Shown: piece by piece, positions 19,117-33,575 of the stretch
Numbering within the stretch: position 1 is the stretch's first letter
Layout of the letters: each line of letters begins with the position of its first letter
Source of the DNA: Mesostigma viride
Lineage: Eukaryota; Streptophyta; Mesostigmatophyceae; Mesostigmatales; Mesostigmataceae
Length of the DNA: 64,000 bases
Assembly: GCA_009746045.1 (NCBI GenBank)
Contig: RPFO01001502.1
Location: 1-64,000 of the forward strand
Direction: 5' to 3'
Translations under genes and position numbers: made by a program
The notes under the pieces: generated by a model
Told to the model about the DNA's origin: nothing
Databases searched by the model: none
What the model saw: the letters and a program-made list of their open reading frames with translations, nothing else

Positions 19117-22100
19117 GGTACCGCCTGCCGTCCGGCACTTTGAAGCCCGCCGGTGCTATAATTCCTATCGTCCACGCATGTTTTCCCCTGCCTCAAACCG
19201 CACGTTGCATTTAAATCTGGAGCCCAAAATTCACTGAAAACGTGTGCCAGCCGGTAGCAAACTGGGCCAAGCTGCCACGGAATGGTGGTACCGCCTGCCG
19301 TCCGGCACTTTGAAGCCCGCCGGTGCTATAATTCCTATCGTCCACGCATGTTTTCCCCTGCCTCAAACCGCACGTTGCATTTAAATCTGGAGCCCAAAAT
19401 TCACTGAAAACGTGTGCCAGCCGGTAGCAAACTGGGCCAAGCTGCCACGGAATGGTGGTACCGCCTGCCGTCCGGCACTTTGAAGCCCGCCGGTGCTATA
19501 ATTCCTATCGTCCACGCATGTTTTCCCCTGCCTCAAACCGCACGTTGCATTTAAATCTGGAGCCCAAAATTCACTGAAAACGTGTGCCAGCCGGTAGCAA
19601 ACTGGGCCAAGCTGCCACGGAATGGTGGTACCGCCTGCCGTCCGGCACTTTGAAGCCCGCCGGTGCTATAATTCCTATCGTCCACGCATGTTTTCCCCTG
19701 CCTCAAACCGCACGTTGCATTTAAATCTGGAGCCCAAAATTCACTGAAAACGTGTGCCAGCCGGTAGCAAACTGGGCCAAGCTGCCACGGAATGGTGGTA
19801 CCGCCTGCCGTCCGGCACTTTGAAGCCCGCCGGTGCTATAATTCCTATCGTCCACGCATGTTTTCCCCTGCCTCAAACCGCACGTTGCATTTAAATCTGG
19901 AGCCCAAAATTCACTGAAAACGTGTGCCAGCCGGTAGCAAACTGGGCCAAGCTGCCACGGAATGGTGGTACCGCCTGCCGTCCGGCACTTTGAAGCCCGC
20001 CGGTGCTATAATTCCTATCGTCCACGCATGTTTTCCCCTGCCTCAAACCGCACGTTGCATTTAAATCTGGAGCCCAAAATTCACTGAAAACGTGTGCCAG
20101 CCGGTAGCAAACTGGGCCAAGCTGCCACGGAATGGTGGTACCGCCTGCCGTCCGGCACTTTGAAGCCCGCCGGTGCTATAATTCCTATCGTCCACGCATG
20201 TTTTCCCCTGCCTCAAACCGCACGTTGCATTTAAATCTGGAGCCCAAAATTCACTGAAAACGTGTGCCAGCCGGTAGCAAACTGGGCCAAGCTGCCACGG
20301 AATGGTGGTACCGCCTGCCGTCCGGCACTTTGAAGCCCGCCGGTGCTATAATTCCTATCGTCCACGCATGTTTTCCCCTGCCTCAAACCGCACGTTGCAT
20401 TTAAATCTGGAGCCCAAAATTCACTGAAAACGTGTGCCAGCCGGTAGCAAACTGGGCCAAGCTGCCACGGAATGGTGGTACCGCCTGCCGTCCGGCACTT
20501 TGAAGCCCGCCGGTGCTATAATTCCTATCGTCCACGCATGTTTTCCCCTGCCTCAAACCGCACGTTGCATTTAAATCTGGAGCCCAAAATTCACTGAAAA
20601 CGTGTGCCAGCCGGTAGCAAACTGGGCCAAGCTGCCACGGAATGGTGGTACCGCCTGCCGTCCGGCACTTTGAAGCCCGCCGGTGCTATAATTCCTATCG
20701 TCCACGCATGTTTTCCCCTGCCTCAAACCGCACGTTGCATTTAAATCTGGAGCCCAAAATTCACTGAAAACGTGTGCCAGCCGGTAGCAAACTGGGCCAA
20801 GCTGCCACGGAATGGTGGTACCGCCTGCCGTCCGGCACTTTGAAGCCCGCCGGTGCTATAATTCCTATCGTCCACGCATGTTTTCCCCTGCCTCAAACCG
20901 CACGTTGCATTTAAATCTGGAGCCCAAAATTCACTGAAAACGTGTGCCAGCCGGTAGCAAACTGGGCCAAGCTGCCACGGAATGGTGGTACCGCCTGCCG
21001 TCCGGCACTTTGAAGCCCGCCGGTGCTATAATTCCTATCGTCCACGCATGTTTTCCCCTGCCTCAAACCGCACGTTGCATTTAAATCTGGAGCCCAAAAT
21101 TCACTGAAAACGTGTGCCAGCCGGTAGCAAACTGGGCCAAGCTGCCACGGAATGGTGGTACCGCCTGCCGTCCGGCACTTTGAAGCCCGCCGGTGCTATA
21201 ATTCCTATCGTCCACGCATGTTTTCCCCTGCCTCAAACCGCACGTTGCATTTAAATCTGGAGCCCAAAATTCACTGAAAACGTGTGCCAGCCGGTAGCAA
21301 ACTGGGCCAAGCTGCCACGGAATGGTGGTACCGCCTGCCGTCCGGCACTTTGAAGCCCGCCGGTGCTATAATTCCTATCGTCCACGCATGTTTTCCCCTG
21401 CCTCAAACCGCACGTTGCATTTAAATCTGGAGCCCAAAATTCACTGAAAACGTGTGCCAGCCGGTAGCAAACTGGGCCAAGCTGCCACGGAATGGTGGTA
21501 CCGCCTGCCGTCCGGCACTTTGAAGCCCGCCGGTGCTATAATTCCTATCGTCCACGCATGTTTTCCCCTGCCTCAAACCGCACGTTGCATTTAAATCTGG
21601 AGCCCAAAATTCACTGAAAACGTGTGCCAGCCGGTAGCAAACTGGGCCAAGCTGCCACGGAATGGTGGTACCGCCTGCCGTCCGGCACTTTGAAGCCCGC
21701 CGGTGCTATAATTCCTATCGTCCACGCATGTTTTCCCCTGCCTCAAACCGCACGTTGCATTTAAATCTGGAGCCCAAAATTCACTGAAAACGTGTGCCAG
21801 CCGGTAGCAAACTGGGCCAAGCTGCCACGGAATGGTGGTACCGCCTGCCGTCCGGCACTTTGAAGCCCGCCGGTGCTATAATTCCTATCGTCCACGCATG
21901 TTTTCCCCTGCCTCAAACCGCACGTTGCATTTAAATCTGGAGCCCAAAATTCACTGAAAACGTGTGCCAGCCGGTAGCAAACTGGGCCAAGCTGCCACGG
22001 AATGGTGGTACCGCCTGCCGTCCGGCACTTTGAAGCCCGCCGGTGCTATAATTCCTATCGTCCACGCATGTTTTCCCCTGCCTCAAACCGCACGTTGCAT

Positions 22101-25100
22101 TTAAATCTGGAGCCCAAAATTCACTGAAAACGTGTGCCAGCCGGTAGCAAACTGGGCCAAGCTGCCACGGAATGGTGGTACCGCCTGCCGTCCGGCACTT
22201 TGAAGCCCGCCGGTGCTATAATTCCTATCGTCCACGCATGTTTTCCCCTGCCTCAAACCGCACGTTGCATTTAAATCTGGAGCCCAAAATTCACTGAAAA
22301 CGTGTGCCAGCCGGTAGCAAACTGGGCCAAGCTGCCACGGAATGGTGGTACCGCCTGCCGTCCGGCACTTTGAAGCCCGCCGGTGCTATAATTCCTATCG
22401 TCCACGCATGTTTTCCCCTGCCTCAAACCGCACGTTGCATTTAAATCTGGAGCCCAAAATTCACTGAAAACGTGTGCCAGCCGGTAGCAAACTGGGCCAA
22501 GCTGCCACGGAATGGTGGTACCGCCTGCCGTCCGGCACTTTGAAGCCCGCCGGTGCTATAATTCCTATCGTCCACGCATGTTTTCCCCTGCCTCAAACCG
22601 CACGTTGCATTTAAATCTGGAGCCCAAAATTCACTGAAAACGTGTGCCAGCCGGTAGCAAACTGGGCCAAGCTGCCACGGAATGGTGGTACCGCCTGCCG
22701 TCCGGCACTTTGAAGCCCGCCGGTGCTATAATTCCTATCGTCCACGCATGTTTTCCCCTGCCTCAAACCGCACGTTGCATTTAAATCTGGAGCCCAAAAT
22801 TCACTGAAAACGTGTGCCAGCCGGTAGCAAACTGGGCCAAGCTGCCACGGAATGGTGGTACCGCCTGCCGTCCGGCACTTTGAAGCCCGCCGGTGCTATA
22901 ATTCCTATCGTCCACGCATGTTTTCCCCTGCCTCAAACCGCACGTTGCATTTAAATCTGGAGCCCAAAATTCACTGAAAACGTGTGCCAGCCGGTAGCAA
23001 ACTGGGCCAAGCTGCCACGGAATGGTGGTACCGCCTGCCGTCCGGCACTTTGAAGCCCGCCGGTGCTATAATTCCTATCGTCCACGCATGTTTTCCCCTG
23101 CCTCAAACCGCACGTTGCATTTAAATCTGGAGCCCAAAATTCACTGAAAACGTGTGCCAGCCGGTAGCAAACTGGGCCAAGCTGCCACGGAATGGTGGTA
23201 CCGCCTGCCGTCCGGCACTTTGAAGCCCGCCGGTGCTATAATTCCTATCGTCCACGCATGTTTTCCCCTGCCTCAAACCGCACGTTGCATTTAAATCTGG
23301 AGCCCAAAATTCACTGAAAACGTGTGCCAGCCGGTAGCAAACTGGGCCAAGCTGCCACGGAATGGTGGTACCGCCTGCCGTCCGGCACTTTGAAGCCCGC
23401 CGGTGCTATAATTCCTATCGTCCACGCATGTTTTCCCCTGCCTCAAACCGCACGTTGCATTTAAATCTGGAGCCCAAAATTCACTGAAAACGTGTGCCAG
23501 CCGGTAGCAAACTGGGCCAAGCTGCCACGGAATGGTGGTACCGCCTGCCGTCCGGCACTTTGAAGCCCGCCGGTGCTATAATTCCTATCGTCCACGCATG
23601 TTTTCCCCTGCCTCAAACCGCACGTTGCATTTAAATCTGGAGCCCAAAATTCACTGAAAACGTGTGCCAGCCGGTAGCAAACTGGGCCAAGCTGCCACGG
23701 AATGGTGGTACCGCCTGCCGTCCGGCACTTTGAAGCCCGCCGGTGCTATAATTCCTATCGTCCACGCATGTTTTCCCCTGCCTCAAACCGCACGTTGCAT
23801 TTAAATCTGGAGCCCAAAATTCACTGAAAACGTGTGCCAGCCGGTAGCAAACTGGGCCAAGCTGCCACGGAATGGTGGTACCGCCTGCCGTCCGGCACTT
23901 TGAAGCCCGCCGGTGCTATAATTCCTATCGTCCACGCATGTTTTCCCCTGCCTCAAACCGCACGTTGCATTTAAATCTGGAGCCCAAAATTCACTGAAAA
24001 CGTGTGCCAGCCGGTAGCAAACTGGGCCAAGCTGCCACGGAATGGTGGTACCGCCTGCCGTCCGGCACTTTGAAGCCCGCCGGTGCTATAATTCCTATCG
24101 TCCACGCATGTTTTCCCCTGCCTCAAACCGCACGTTGCATTTAAATCTGGAGCCCAAAATTCACTGAAAACGTGTGCCAGCCGGTAGCAAACTGGGCCAA
24201 GCTGCCACGGAATGGTGGTACCGCCTGCCGTCCGGCACTTTGAAGCCCGCCGGTGCTATAATTCCTATCGTCCACGCATGTTTTCCCCTGCCTCAAACCG
24301 CACGTTGCATTTAAATCTGGAGCCCAAAATTCACTGAAAACGTGTGCCAGCCGGTAGCAAACTGGGCCAAGCTGCCACGGAATGGTGGTACCGCCTGCCG
24401 TCCGGCACTTTGAAGCCCGCCGGTGCTATAATTCCTATCGTCCACGCATGTTTTCCCCTGCCTCAAACCGCACGTTGCATTTAAATCTGGAGCCCAAAAT
24501 TCACTGAAAACGTGTGCCAGCCGGTAGCAAACTGGGCCAAGCTGCCACGGAATGGTGGTACCGCCTGCCGTCCGGCACTTTGAAGCCCGCCGGTGCTATA
24601 ATTCCTATCGTCCACGCATGTTTTCCCCTGCCTCAAACCGCACGTTGCATTTAAATCTGGAGCCCAAAATTCACTGAAAACGTGTGCCAGCCGGTAGCAA
24701 ACTGGGCCAAGCTGCCACGGAATGGTGGTACCGCCTGCCGTCCGGCACTTTGAAGCCCGCCGGTGCTATAATTCCTATCGTCCACGCATGTTTTCCCCTG
24801 CCTCAAACCGCACGTTGCATTTAAATCTGGAGCCCAAAATTCACTGAAAACGTGTGCCAGCCGGTAGCAAACTGGGCCAAGCTGCCACGGAATGGTGGTA
24901 CCGCCTGCCGTCCGGCACTTTGAAGCCCGCCGGTGCTATAATTCCTATCGTCCACGCATGTTTTCCCCTGCCTCAAACCGCACGTTGCATTTAAATCTGG
25001 AGCCCAAAATTCACTGAAAACGTGTGCCAGCCGGTAGCAAACTGGGCCAAGCTGCCACGGAATGGTGGTACCGCCTGCCGTCCGGCACTTTGAAGCCCGC

Positions 25101-28100
25101 CGGTGCTATAATTCCTATCGTCCACGCATGTTTTCCCCTGCCTCAAACCGCACGTTGCATTTAAATCTGGAGCCCAAAATTCACTGAAAACGTGTGCCAG
25201 CCGGTAGCAAACTGGGCCAAGCTGCCACGGAATGGTGGTACCGCCTGCCGTCCGGCACTTTGAAGCCCGCCGGTGCTATAATTCCTATCGTCCACGCATG
25301 TTTTCCCCTGCCTCAAACCGCACGTTGCATTTAAATCTGGAGCCCAAAATTCACTGAAAACGTGTGCCAGCCGGTAGCAAACTGGGCCAAGCTGCCACGG
25401 AATGGTGGTACCGCCTGCCGTCCGGCACTTTGAAGCCCGCCGGTGCTATAATTCCTATCGTCCACGCATGTTTTCCCCTGCCTCAAACCGCACGTTGCAT
25501 TTAAATCTGGAGCCCAAAATTCACTGAAAACGTGTGCCAGCCGGTAGCAAACTGGGCCAAGCTGCCACGGAATGGTGGTACCGCCTGCCGTCCGGCACTT
25601 TGAAGCCCGCCGGTGCTATAATTCCTATCGTCCACGCATGTTTTCCCCTGCCTCAAACCGCACGTTGCATTTAAATCTGGAGCCCAAAATTCACTGAAAA
25701 CGTGTGCCAGCCGGTAGCAAACTGGGCCAAGCTGCCACGGAATGGTGGTACCGCCTGCCGTCCGGCACTTTGAAGCCCGCCGGTGCTATAATTCCTATCG
25801 TCCACGCATGTTTTCCCCTGCCTCAAACCGCACGTTGCATTTAAATCTGGAGCCCAAAATTCACTGAAAACGTGTGCCAGCCGGTAGCAAACTGGGCCAA
25901 GCTGCCACGGAATGGTGGTACCGCCTGCCGTCCGGCACTTTGAAGCCCGCCGGTGCTATAATTCCTATCGTCCACGCATGTTTTCCCCTGCCTCAAACCG
26001 CACGTTGCATTTAAATCTGGAGCCCAAAATTCACTGAAAACGTGTGCCAGCCGGTAGCAAACTGGGCCAAGCTGCCACGGAATGGTGGTACCGCCTGCCG
26101 TCCGGCACTTTGAAGCCCGCCGGTGCTATAATTCCTATCGTCCACGCATGTTTTCCCCTGCCTCAAACCGCACGTTGCATTTAAATCTGGAGCCCAAAAT
26201 TCACTGAAAACGTGTGCCAGCCGGTAGCAAACTGGGCCAAGCTGCCACGGAATGGTGGTACCGCCTGCCGTCCGGCACTTTGAAGCCCGCCGGTGCTATA
26301 ATTCCTATCGTCCACGCATGTTTTCCCCTGCCTCAAACCGCACGTTGCATTTAAATCTGGAGCCCAAAATTCACTGAAAACGTGTGCCAGCCGGTAGCAA
26401 ACTGGGCCAAGCTGCCACGGAATGGTGGTACCGCCTGCCGTCCGGCACTTTGAAGCCCGCCGGTGCTATAATTCCTATCGTCCACGCATGTTTTCCCCTG
26501 CCTCAAACCGCACGTTGCATTTAAATCTGGAGCCCAAAATTCACTGAAAACGTGTGCCAGCCGGTAGCAAACTGGGCCAAGCTGCCACGGAATGGTGGTA
26601 CCGCCTGCCGTCCGGCACTTTGAAGCCCGCCGGTGCTATAATTCCTATCGTCCACGCATGTTTTCCCCTGCCTCAAACCGCACGTTGCATTTAAATCTGG
26701 AGCCCAAAATTCACTGAAAACGTGTGCCAGCCGGTAGCAAACTGGGCCAAGCTGCCACGGAATGGTGGTACCGCCTGCCGTCCGGCACTTTGAAGCCCGC
26801 CGGTGCTATAATTCCTATCGTCCACGCATGTTTTCCCCTGCCTCAAACCGCACGTTGCATTTAAATCTGGAGCCCAAAATTCACTGAAAACGTGTGCCAG
26901 CCGGTAGCAAACTGGGCCAAGCTGCCACGGAATGGTGGTACCGCCTGCCGTCCGGCACTTTGAAGCCCGCCGGTGCTATAATTCCTATCGTCCACGCATG
27001 TTTTCCCCTGCCTCAAACCGCACGTTGCATTTAAATCTGGAGCCCAAAATTCACTGAAAACGTGTGCCAGCCGGTAGCAAACTGGGCCAAGCTGCCACGG
27101 AATGGTGGTACCGCCTGCCGTCCGGCACTTTGAAGCCCGCCGGTGCTATAATTCCTATCGTCCACGCATGTTTTCCCCTGCCTCAAACCGCACGTTGCAT
27201 TTAAATCTGGAGCCCAAAATTCACTGAAAACGTGTGCCAGCCGGTAGCAAACTGGGCCAAGCTGCCACGGAATGGTGGTACCGCCTGCCGTCCGGCACTT
27301 TGAAGCCCGCCGGTGCTATAATTCCTATCGTCCACGCATGTTTTCCCCTGCCTCAAACCGCACGTTGCATTTAAATCTGGAGCCCAAAATTCACTGAAAA
27401 CGTGTGCCAGCCGGTAGCAAACTGGGCCAAGCTGCCACGGAATGGTGGTACCGCCTGCCGTCCGGCACTTTGAAGCCCGCCGGTGCTATAATTCCTATCG
27501 TCCACGCATGTTTTCCCCTGCCTCAAACCGCACGTTGCATTTAAATCTGGAGCCCAAAATTCACTGAAAACGTGTGCCAGCCGGTAGCAAACTGGGCCAA
27601 GCTGCCACGGAATGGTGGTACCGCCTGCCGTCCGGCACTTTGAAGCCCGCCGGTGCTATAATTCCTATCGTCCACGCATGTTTTCCCCTGCCTCAAACCG
27701 CACGTTGCATTTAAATCTGGAGCCCAAAATTCACTGAAAACGTGTGCCAGCCGGTAGCAAACTGGGCCAAGCTGCCACGGAATGGTGGTACCGCCTGCCG
27801 TCCGGCACTTTGAAGCCCGCCGGTGCTATAATTCCTATCGTCCACGCATGTTTTCCCCTGCCTCAAACCGCACGTTGCATTTAAATCTGGAGCCCAAAAT
27901 TCACTGAAAACGTGTGCCAGCCGGTAGCAAACTGGGCCAAGCTGCCACGGAATGGTGGTACCGCCTGCCGTCCGGCACTTTGAAGCCCGCCGGTGCTATA
28001 ATTCCTATCGTCCACGCATGTTTTCCCCTGCCTCAAACCGCACGTTGCATTTAAATCTGGAGCCCAAAATTCACTGAAAACGTGTGCCAGCCGGTAGCAA

Positions 28101-31100
28101 ACTGGGCCAAGCTGCCACGGAATGGTGGTACCGCCTGCCGTCCGGCACTTTGAAGCCCGCCGGTGCTATAATTCCTATCGTCCACGCATGTTTTCCCCTG
28201 CCTCAAACCGCACGTTGCATTTAAATCTGGAGCCCAAAATTCACTGAAAACGTGTGCCAGCCGGTAGCAAACTGGGCCAAGCTGCCACGGAATGGTGGTA
28301 CCGCCTGCCGTCCGGCACTTTGAAGCCCGCCGGTGCTATAATTCCTATCGTCCACGCATGTTTTCCCCTGCCTCAAACCGCACGTTGCATTTAAATCTGG
28401 AGCCCAAAATTCACTGAAAACGTGTGCCAGCCGGTAGCAAACTGGGCCAAGCTGCCACGGAATGGTGGTACCGCCTGCCGTCCGGCACTTTGAAGCCCGC
28501 CGGTGCTATAATTCCTATCGTCCACGCATGTTTTCCCCTGCCTCAAACCGCACGTTGCATTTAAATCTGGAGCCCAAAATTCACTGAAAACGTGTGCCAG
28601 CCGGTAGCAAACTGGGCCAAGCTGCCACGGAATGGTGGTACCGCCTGCCGTCCGGCACTTTGAAGCCCGCCGGTGCTATAATTCCTATCGTCCACGCATG
28701 TTTTCCCCTGCCTCAAACCGCACGTTGCATTTAAATCTGGAGCCCAAAATTCACTGAAAACGTGTGCCAGCCGGTAGCAAACTGGGCCAAGCTGCCACGG
28801 AATGGTGGTACCGCCTGCCGTCCGGCACTTTGAAGCCCGCCGGTGCTATAATTCCTATCGTCCACGCATGTTTTCCCCTGCCTCAAACCGCACGTTGCAT
28901 TTAAATCTGGAGCCCAAAATTCACTGAAAACGTGTGCCAGCCGGTAGCAAACTGGGCCAAGCTGCCACGGAATGGTGGTACCGCCTGCCGTCCGGCACTT
29001 TGAAGCCCGCCGGTGCTATAATTCCTATCGTCCACGCATGTTTTCCCCTGCCTCAAACCGCACGTTGCATTTAAATCTGGAGCCCAAAATTCACTGAAAA
29101 CGTGTGCCAGCCGGTAGCAAACTGGGCCAAGCTGCCACGGAATGGTGGTACCGCCTGCCGTCCGGCACTTTGAAGCCCGCCGGTGCTATAATTCCTATCG
29201 TCCACGCATGTTTTCCCCTGCCTCAAACCGCACGTTGCATTTAAATCTGGAGCCCAAAATTCACTGAAAACGTGTGCCAGCCGGTAGCAAACTGGGCCAA
29301 GCTGCCACGGAATGGTGGTACCGCCTGCCGTCCGGCACTTTGAAGCCCGCCGGTGCTATAATTCCTATCGTCCACGCATGTTTTCCCCTGCCTCAAACCG
29401 CACGTTGCATTTAAATCTGGAGCCCAAAATTCACTGAAAACGTGTGCCAGCCGGTAGCAAACTGGGCCAAGCTGCCACGGAATGGTGGTACCGCCTGCCG
29501 TCCGGCACTTTGAAGCCCGCCGGTGCTATAATTCCTATCGTCCACGCATGTTTTCCCCTGCCTCAAACCGCACGTTGCATTTAAATCTGGAGCCCAAAAT
29601 TCACTGAAAACGTGTGCCAGCCGGTAGCAAACTGGGCCAAGCTGCCACGGAATGGTGGTACCGCCTGCCGTCCGGCACTTTGAAGCCCGCCGGTGCTATA
29701 ATTCCTATCGTCCACGCATGTTTTCCCCTGCCTCAAACCGCACGTTGCATTTAAATCTGGAGCCCAAAATTCACTGAAAACGTGTGCCAGCCGGTAGCAA
29801 ACTGGGCCAAGCTGCCACGGAATGGTGGTACCGCCTGCCGTCCGGCACTTTGAAGCCCGCCGGTGCTATAATTCCTATCGTCCACGCATGTTTTCCCCTG
29901 CCTCAAACCGCACGTTGCATTTAAATCTGGAGCCCAAAATTCACTGAAAACGTGTGCCAGCCGGTAGCAAACTGGGCCAAGCTGCCACGGAATGGTGGTA
30001 CCGCCTGCCGTCCGGCACTTTGAAGCCCGCCGGTGCTATAATTCCTATCGTCCACGCATGTTTTCCCCTGCCTCAAACCGCACGTTGCATTTAAATCTGG
30101 AGCCCAAAATTCACTGAAAACGTGTGCCAGCCGGTAGCAAACTGGGCCAAGCTGCCACGGAATGGTGGTACCGCCTGCCGTCCGGCACTTTGAAGCCCGC
30201 CGGTGCTATAATTCCTATCGTCCACGCATGTTTTCCCCTGCCTCAAACCGCACGTTGCATTTAAATCTGGAGCCCAAAATTCACTGAAAACGTGTGCCAG
30301 CCGGTAGCAAACTGGGCCAAGCTGCCACGGAATGGTGGTACCGCCTGCCGTCCGGCACTTTGAAGCCCGCCGGTGCTATAATTCCTATCGTCCACGCATG
30401 TTTTCCCCTGCCTCAAACCGCACGTTGCATTTAAATCTGGAGCCCAAAATTCACTGAAAACGTGTGCCAGCCGGTAGCAAACTGGGCCAAGCTGCCACGG
30501 AATGGTGGTACCGCCTGCCGTCCGGCACTTTGAAGCCCGCCGGTGCTATAATTCCTATCGTCCACGCATGTTTTCCCCTGCCTCAAACCGCACGTTGCAT
30601 TTAAATCTGGAGCCCAAAATTCACTGAAAACGTGTGCCAGCCGGTAGCAAACTGGGCCAAGCTGCCACGGAATGGTGGTACCGCCTGCCGTCCGGCACTT
30701 TGAAGCCCGCCGGTGCTATAATTCCTATCGTCCACGCATGTTTTCCCCTGCCTCAAACCGCACGTTGCATTTAAATCTGGAGCCCAAAATTCACTGAAAA
30801 CGTGTGCCAGCCGGTAGCAAACTGGGCCAAGCTGCCACGGAATGGTGGTACCGCCTGCCGTCCGGCACTTTGAAGCCCGCCGGTGCTATAATTCCTATCG
30901 TCCACGCATGTTTTCCCCTGCCTCAAACCGCACGTTGCATTTAAATCTGGAGCCCAAAATTCACTGAAAACGTGTGCCAGCCGGTAGCAAACTGGGCCAA
31001 GCTGCCACGGAATGGTGGTACCGCCTGCCGTCCGGCACTTTGAAGCCCGCCGGTGCTATAATTCCTATCGTCCACGCATGTTTTCCCCTGCCTCAAACCG

Positions 31101-33536
31101 CACGTTGCATTTAAATCTGGAGCCCAAAATTCACTGAAAACGTGTGCCAGCCGGTAGCAAACTGGGCCAAGCTGCCACGGAATGGTGGTACCGCCTGCCG
31201 TCCGGCACTTTGAAGCCCGCCGGTGCTATAATTCCTATCGTCCACGCATGTTTTCCCCTGCCTCAAACCGCACGTTGCATTTAAATCTGGAGCCCAAAAT
31301 TCACTGAAAACGTGTGCCAGCCGGTAGCAAACTGGGCCAAGCTGCCACGGAATGGTGGTACCGCCTGCCGTCCGGCACTTTGAAGCCCGCCGGTGCTATA
31401 ATTCCTATCGTCCACGCATGTTTTCCCCTGCCTCAAACCGCACGTTGCATTTAAATCTGGAGCCCAAAATTCACTGAAAACGTGTGCCAGCCGGTAGCAA
31501 ACTGGGCCAAGCTGCCACGGAATGGTGGTACCGCCTGCCGTCCGGCACTTTGAAGCCCGCCGGTGCTATAATTCCTATCGTCCACGCATGTTTTCCCCTG
31601 CCTCAAACCGCACGTTGCATTTAAATCTGGAGCCCAAAATTCACTGAAAACGTGTGCCAGCCGGTAGCAAACTGGGCCAAGCTGCCACGGAATGGTGGTA
31701 CCGCCTGCCGTCCGGCACTTTGAAGCCCGCCGGTGCTATAATTCCTATCGTCCACGCATGTTTTCCCCTGCCTCAAACCGCACGTTGCATTTAAATCTGG
31801 AGCCCAAAATTCACTGAAAACGTGTGCCAGCCGGTAGCAAACTGGGCCAAGCTGCCACGGAATGGTGGTACCGCCTGCCGTCCGGCACTTTGAAGCCCGC
31901 CGGTGCTATAATTCCTATCGTCCACGCATGTTTTCCCCTGCCTCAAACCGCACGTTGCATTTAAATCTGGAGCCCAAAATTCACTGAAAACGTGTGCCAG
32001 CCGGTAGCAAACTGGGCCAAGCTGCCACGGAATGGTGGTACCGCCTGCCGTCCGGCACTTTGAAGCCCGCCGGTGCTATAATTCCTATCGTCCACGCATG
32101 TTTTCCCCTGCCTCAAACCGCACGTTGCATTTAAATCTGGAGCCCAAAATTCACTGAAAACGTGTGCCAGCCGGTAGCAAACTGGGCCAAGCTGCCACGG
32201 AATGGTGGTACCGCCTGCCGTCCGGCACTTTGAAGCCCGCCGGTGCTATAATTCCTATCGTCCACGCATGTTTTCCCCTGCCTCAAACCGCACGTTGCAT
32301 TTAAATCTGGAGCCCAAAATTCACTGAAAACGTGTGCCAGCCGGTAGCAAACTGGGCCAAGCTGCCACGGAATGGTGGTACCGCCTGCCGTCCGGCACTT
32401 TGAAGCCCGCCGGTGCTATAATTCCTATCGTCCACGCATGTTTTCCCCTGCCTCAAACCGCACGTTGCATTTAAATCTGGAGCCCAAAATTCACTGAAAA
32501 CGTGTGCCAGCCGGTAGCAAACTGGGCCAAGCTGCCACGGAATGGTGGTACCGCCTGCCGTCCGGCACTTTGAAGCCCGCCGGTGCTATAATTCCTATCG
32601 TCCACGCATGTTTTCCCCTGCCTCAAACCGCACGTTGCATTTAAATCTGGAGCCCAAAATTCACTGAAAACGTGTGCCAGCCGGTAGCAAACTGGGCCAA
32701 GCTGCCACGGAATGGTGGTACCGCCTGCCGTCCGGCACTTTGAAGCCCGCCGGTGCTATAATTCCTATCGTCCACGCATGTTTTCCCCTGCCTCAAACCG
32801 CACGTTGCATTTAAATCTGGAGCCCAAAATTCACTGAAAACGTGTGCCAGCCGGTAGCAAACTGGGCCAAGCTGCCACGGAATGGTGGTACCGCCTGCCG
32901 TCCGGCACTTTGAAGCCCGCCGGTGCTATAATTCCTATCGTCCACGCATGTTTTCCCCTGCCTCAAACCGCACGTTGCATTTAAATCTGGAGCCCAAAAT
33001 TCACTGAAAACGTGTGCCAGCCGGTAGCAAACTGGGCCAAGCTGCCACGGAATGGTGGTACCGCCTGCCGTCCGGCACTTTGAAGCCCGCCGGTGCTATA
33101 ATTCCTATCGTCCACGCATGTTGTCCCCTGCCTCAAACCGCACGTTGCATTTAAATCTGGAGCCCAAAATTCACTGAAAACGTGTGCCAGCCGGTAGCAA
33201 ACTGGGCCAAGCTGCCACGGAATGGTGGTACCGCCTGCCGTCCGGCACTTTGAAGCCCGCCGGTGCTATAATTCCTATCGTCCACGCATGTTTTCCCCTG
33301 CCTCAAACCGCACGTTGCATTTAAATCTGGAGCCCAAAATTCACTGAAAACGTGTGCCAGCCGGTAGCAAACTGGGCCAAGCTGCCACGGAATGGTGGTA
33401 CCGCCTGCCGTCCGGCACTTTGAAGCCCGCCGGTGCTATAATTCCTATCGTCCACGCATGTTGTCCCCTGCCTCAAACCGCACGTTGCATTTAAATCTGG
33501 AGCCCAAAATTCACTGAAAACGTGTGCCAGCCGGTA
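19117..33536. repeat. 170-bp satellite array, 84 full units plus one partial
   Basis: The unit starts (arbitrary phase) GGTACCGCCTGCCGTCCGGC and recurs exactly every 170 bp: 19121, 19291, 19461 ... 33231, 33401 for the same 10-mer. That gives 84 complete units and a last unit of 140 bp ending in GGTA. By eye all units are identical apart from a T-to-G change at unit position 67 in units 83 (33123) and 85 (33463). The unit holds an AT-rich core (GCATTTAAATC) and a GC-rich flank. It encodes no supported protein. The length is close to nucleosomal repeat size, as for many centromeric satellites. Confidence 0.97.
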
Positions 33537-33575
33537 CCCTCCCCCCTGCCAGCCGTTAAGAATGTACTCCAGCAC

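Noticed and set aside
19117-33536. CRISPR-like or protein-coding repeat array
   Set aside because: The whole 170-bp unit is repeated with no unique spacers, and 170 is not a multiple of three with stops in frames; it is a satellite.
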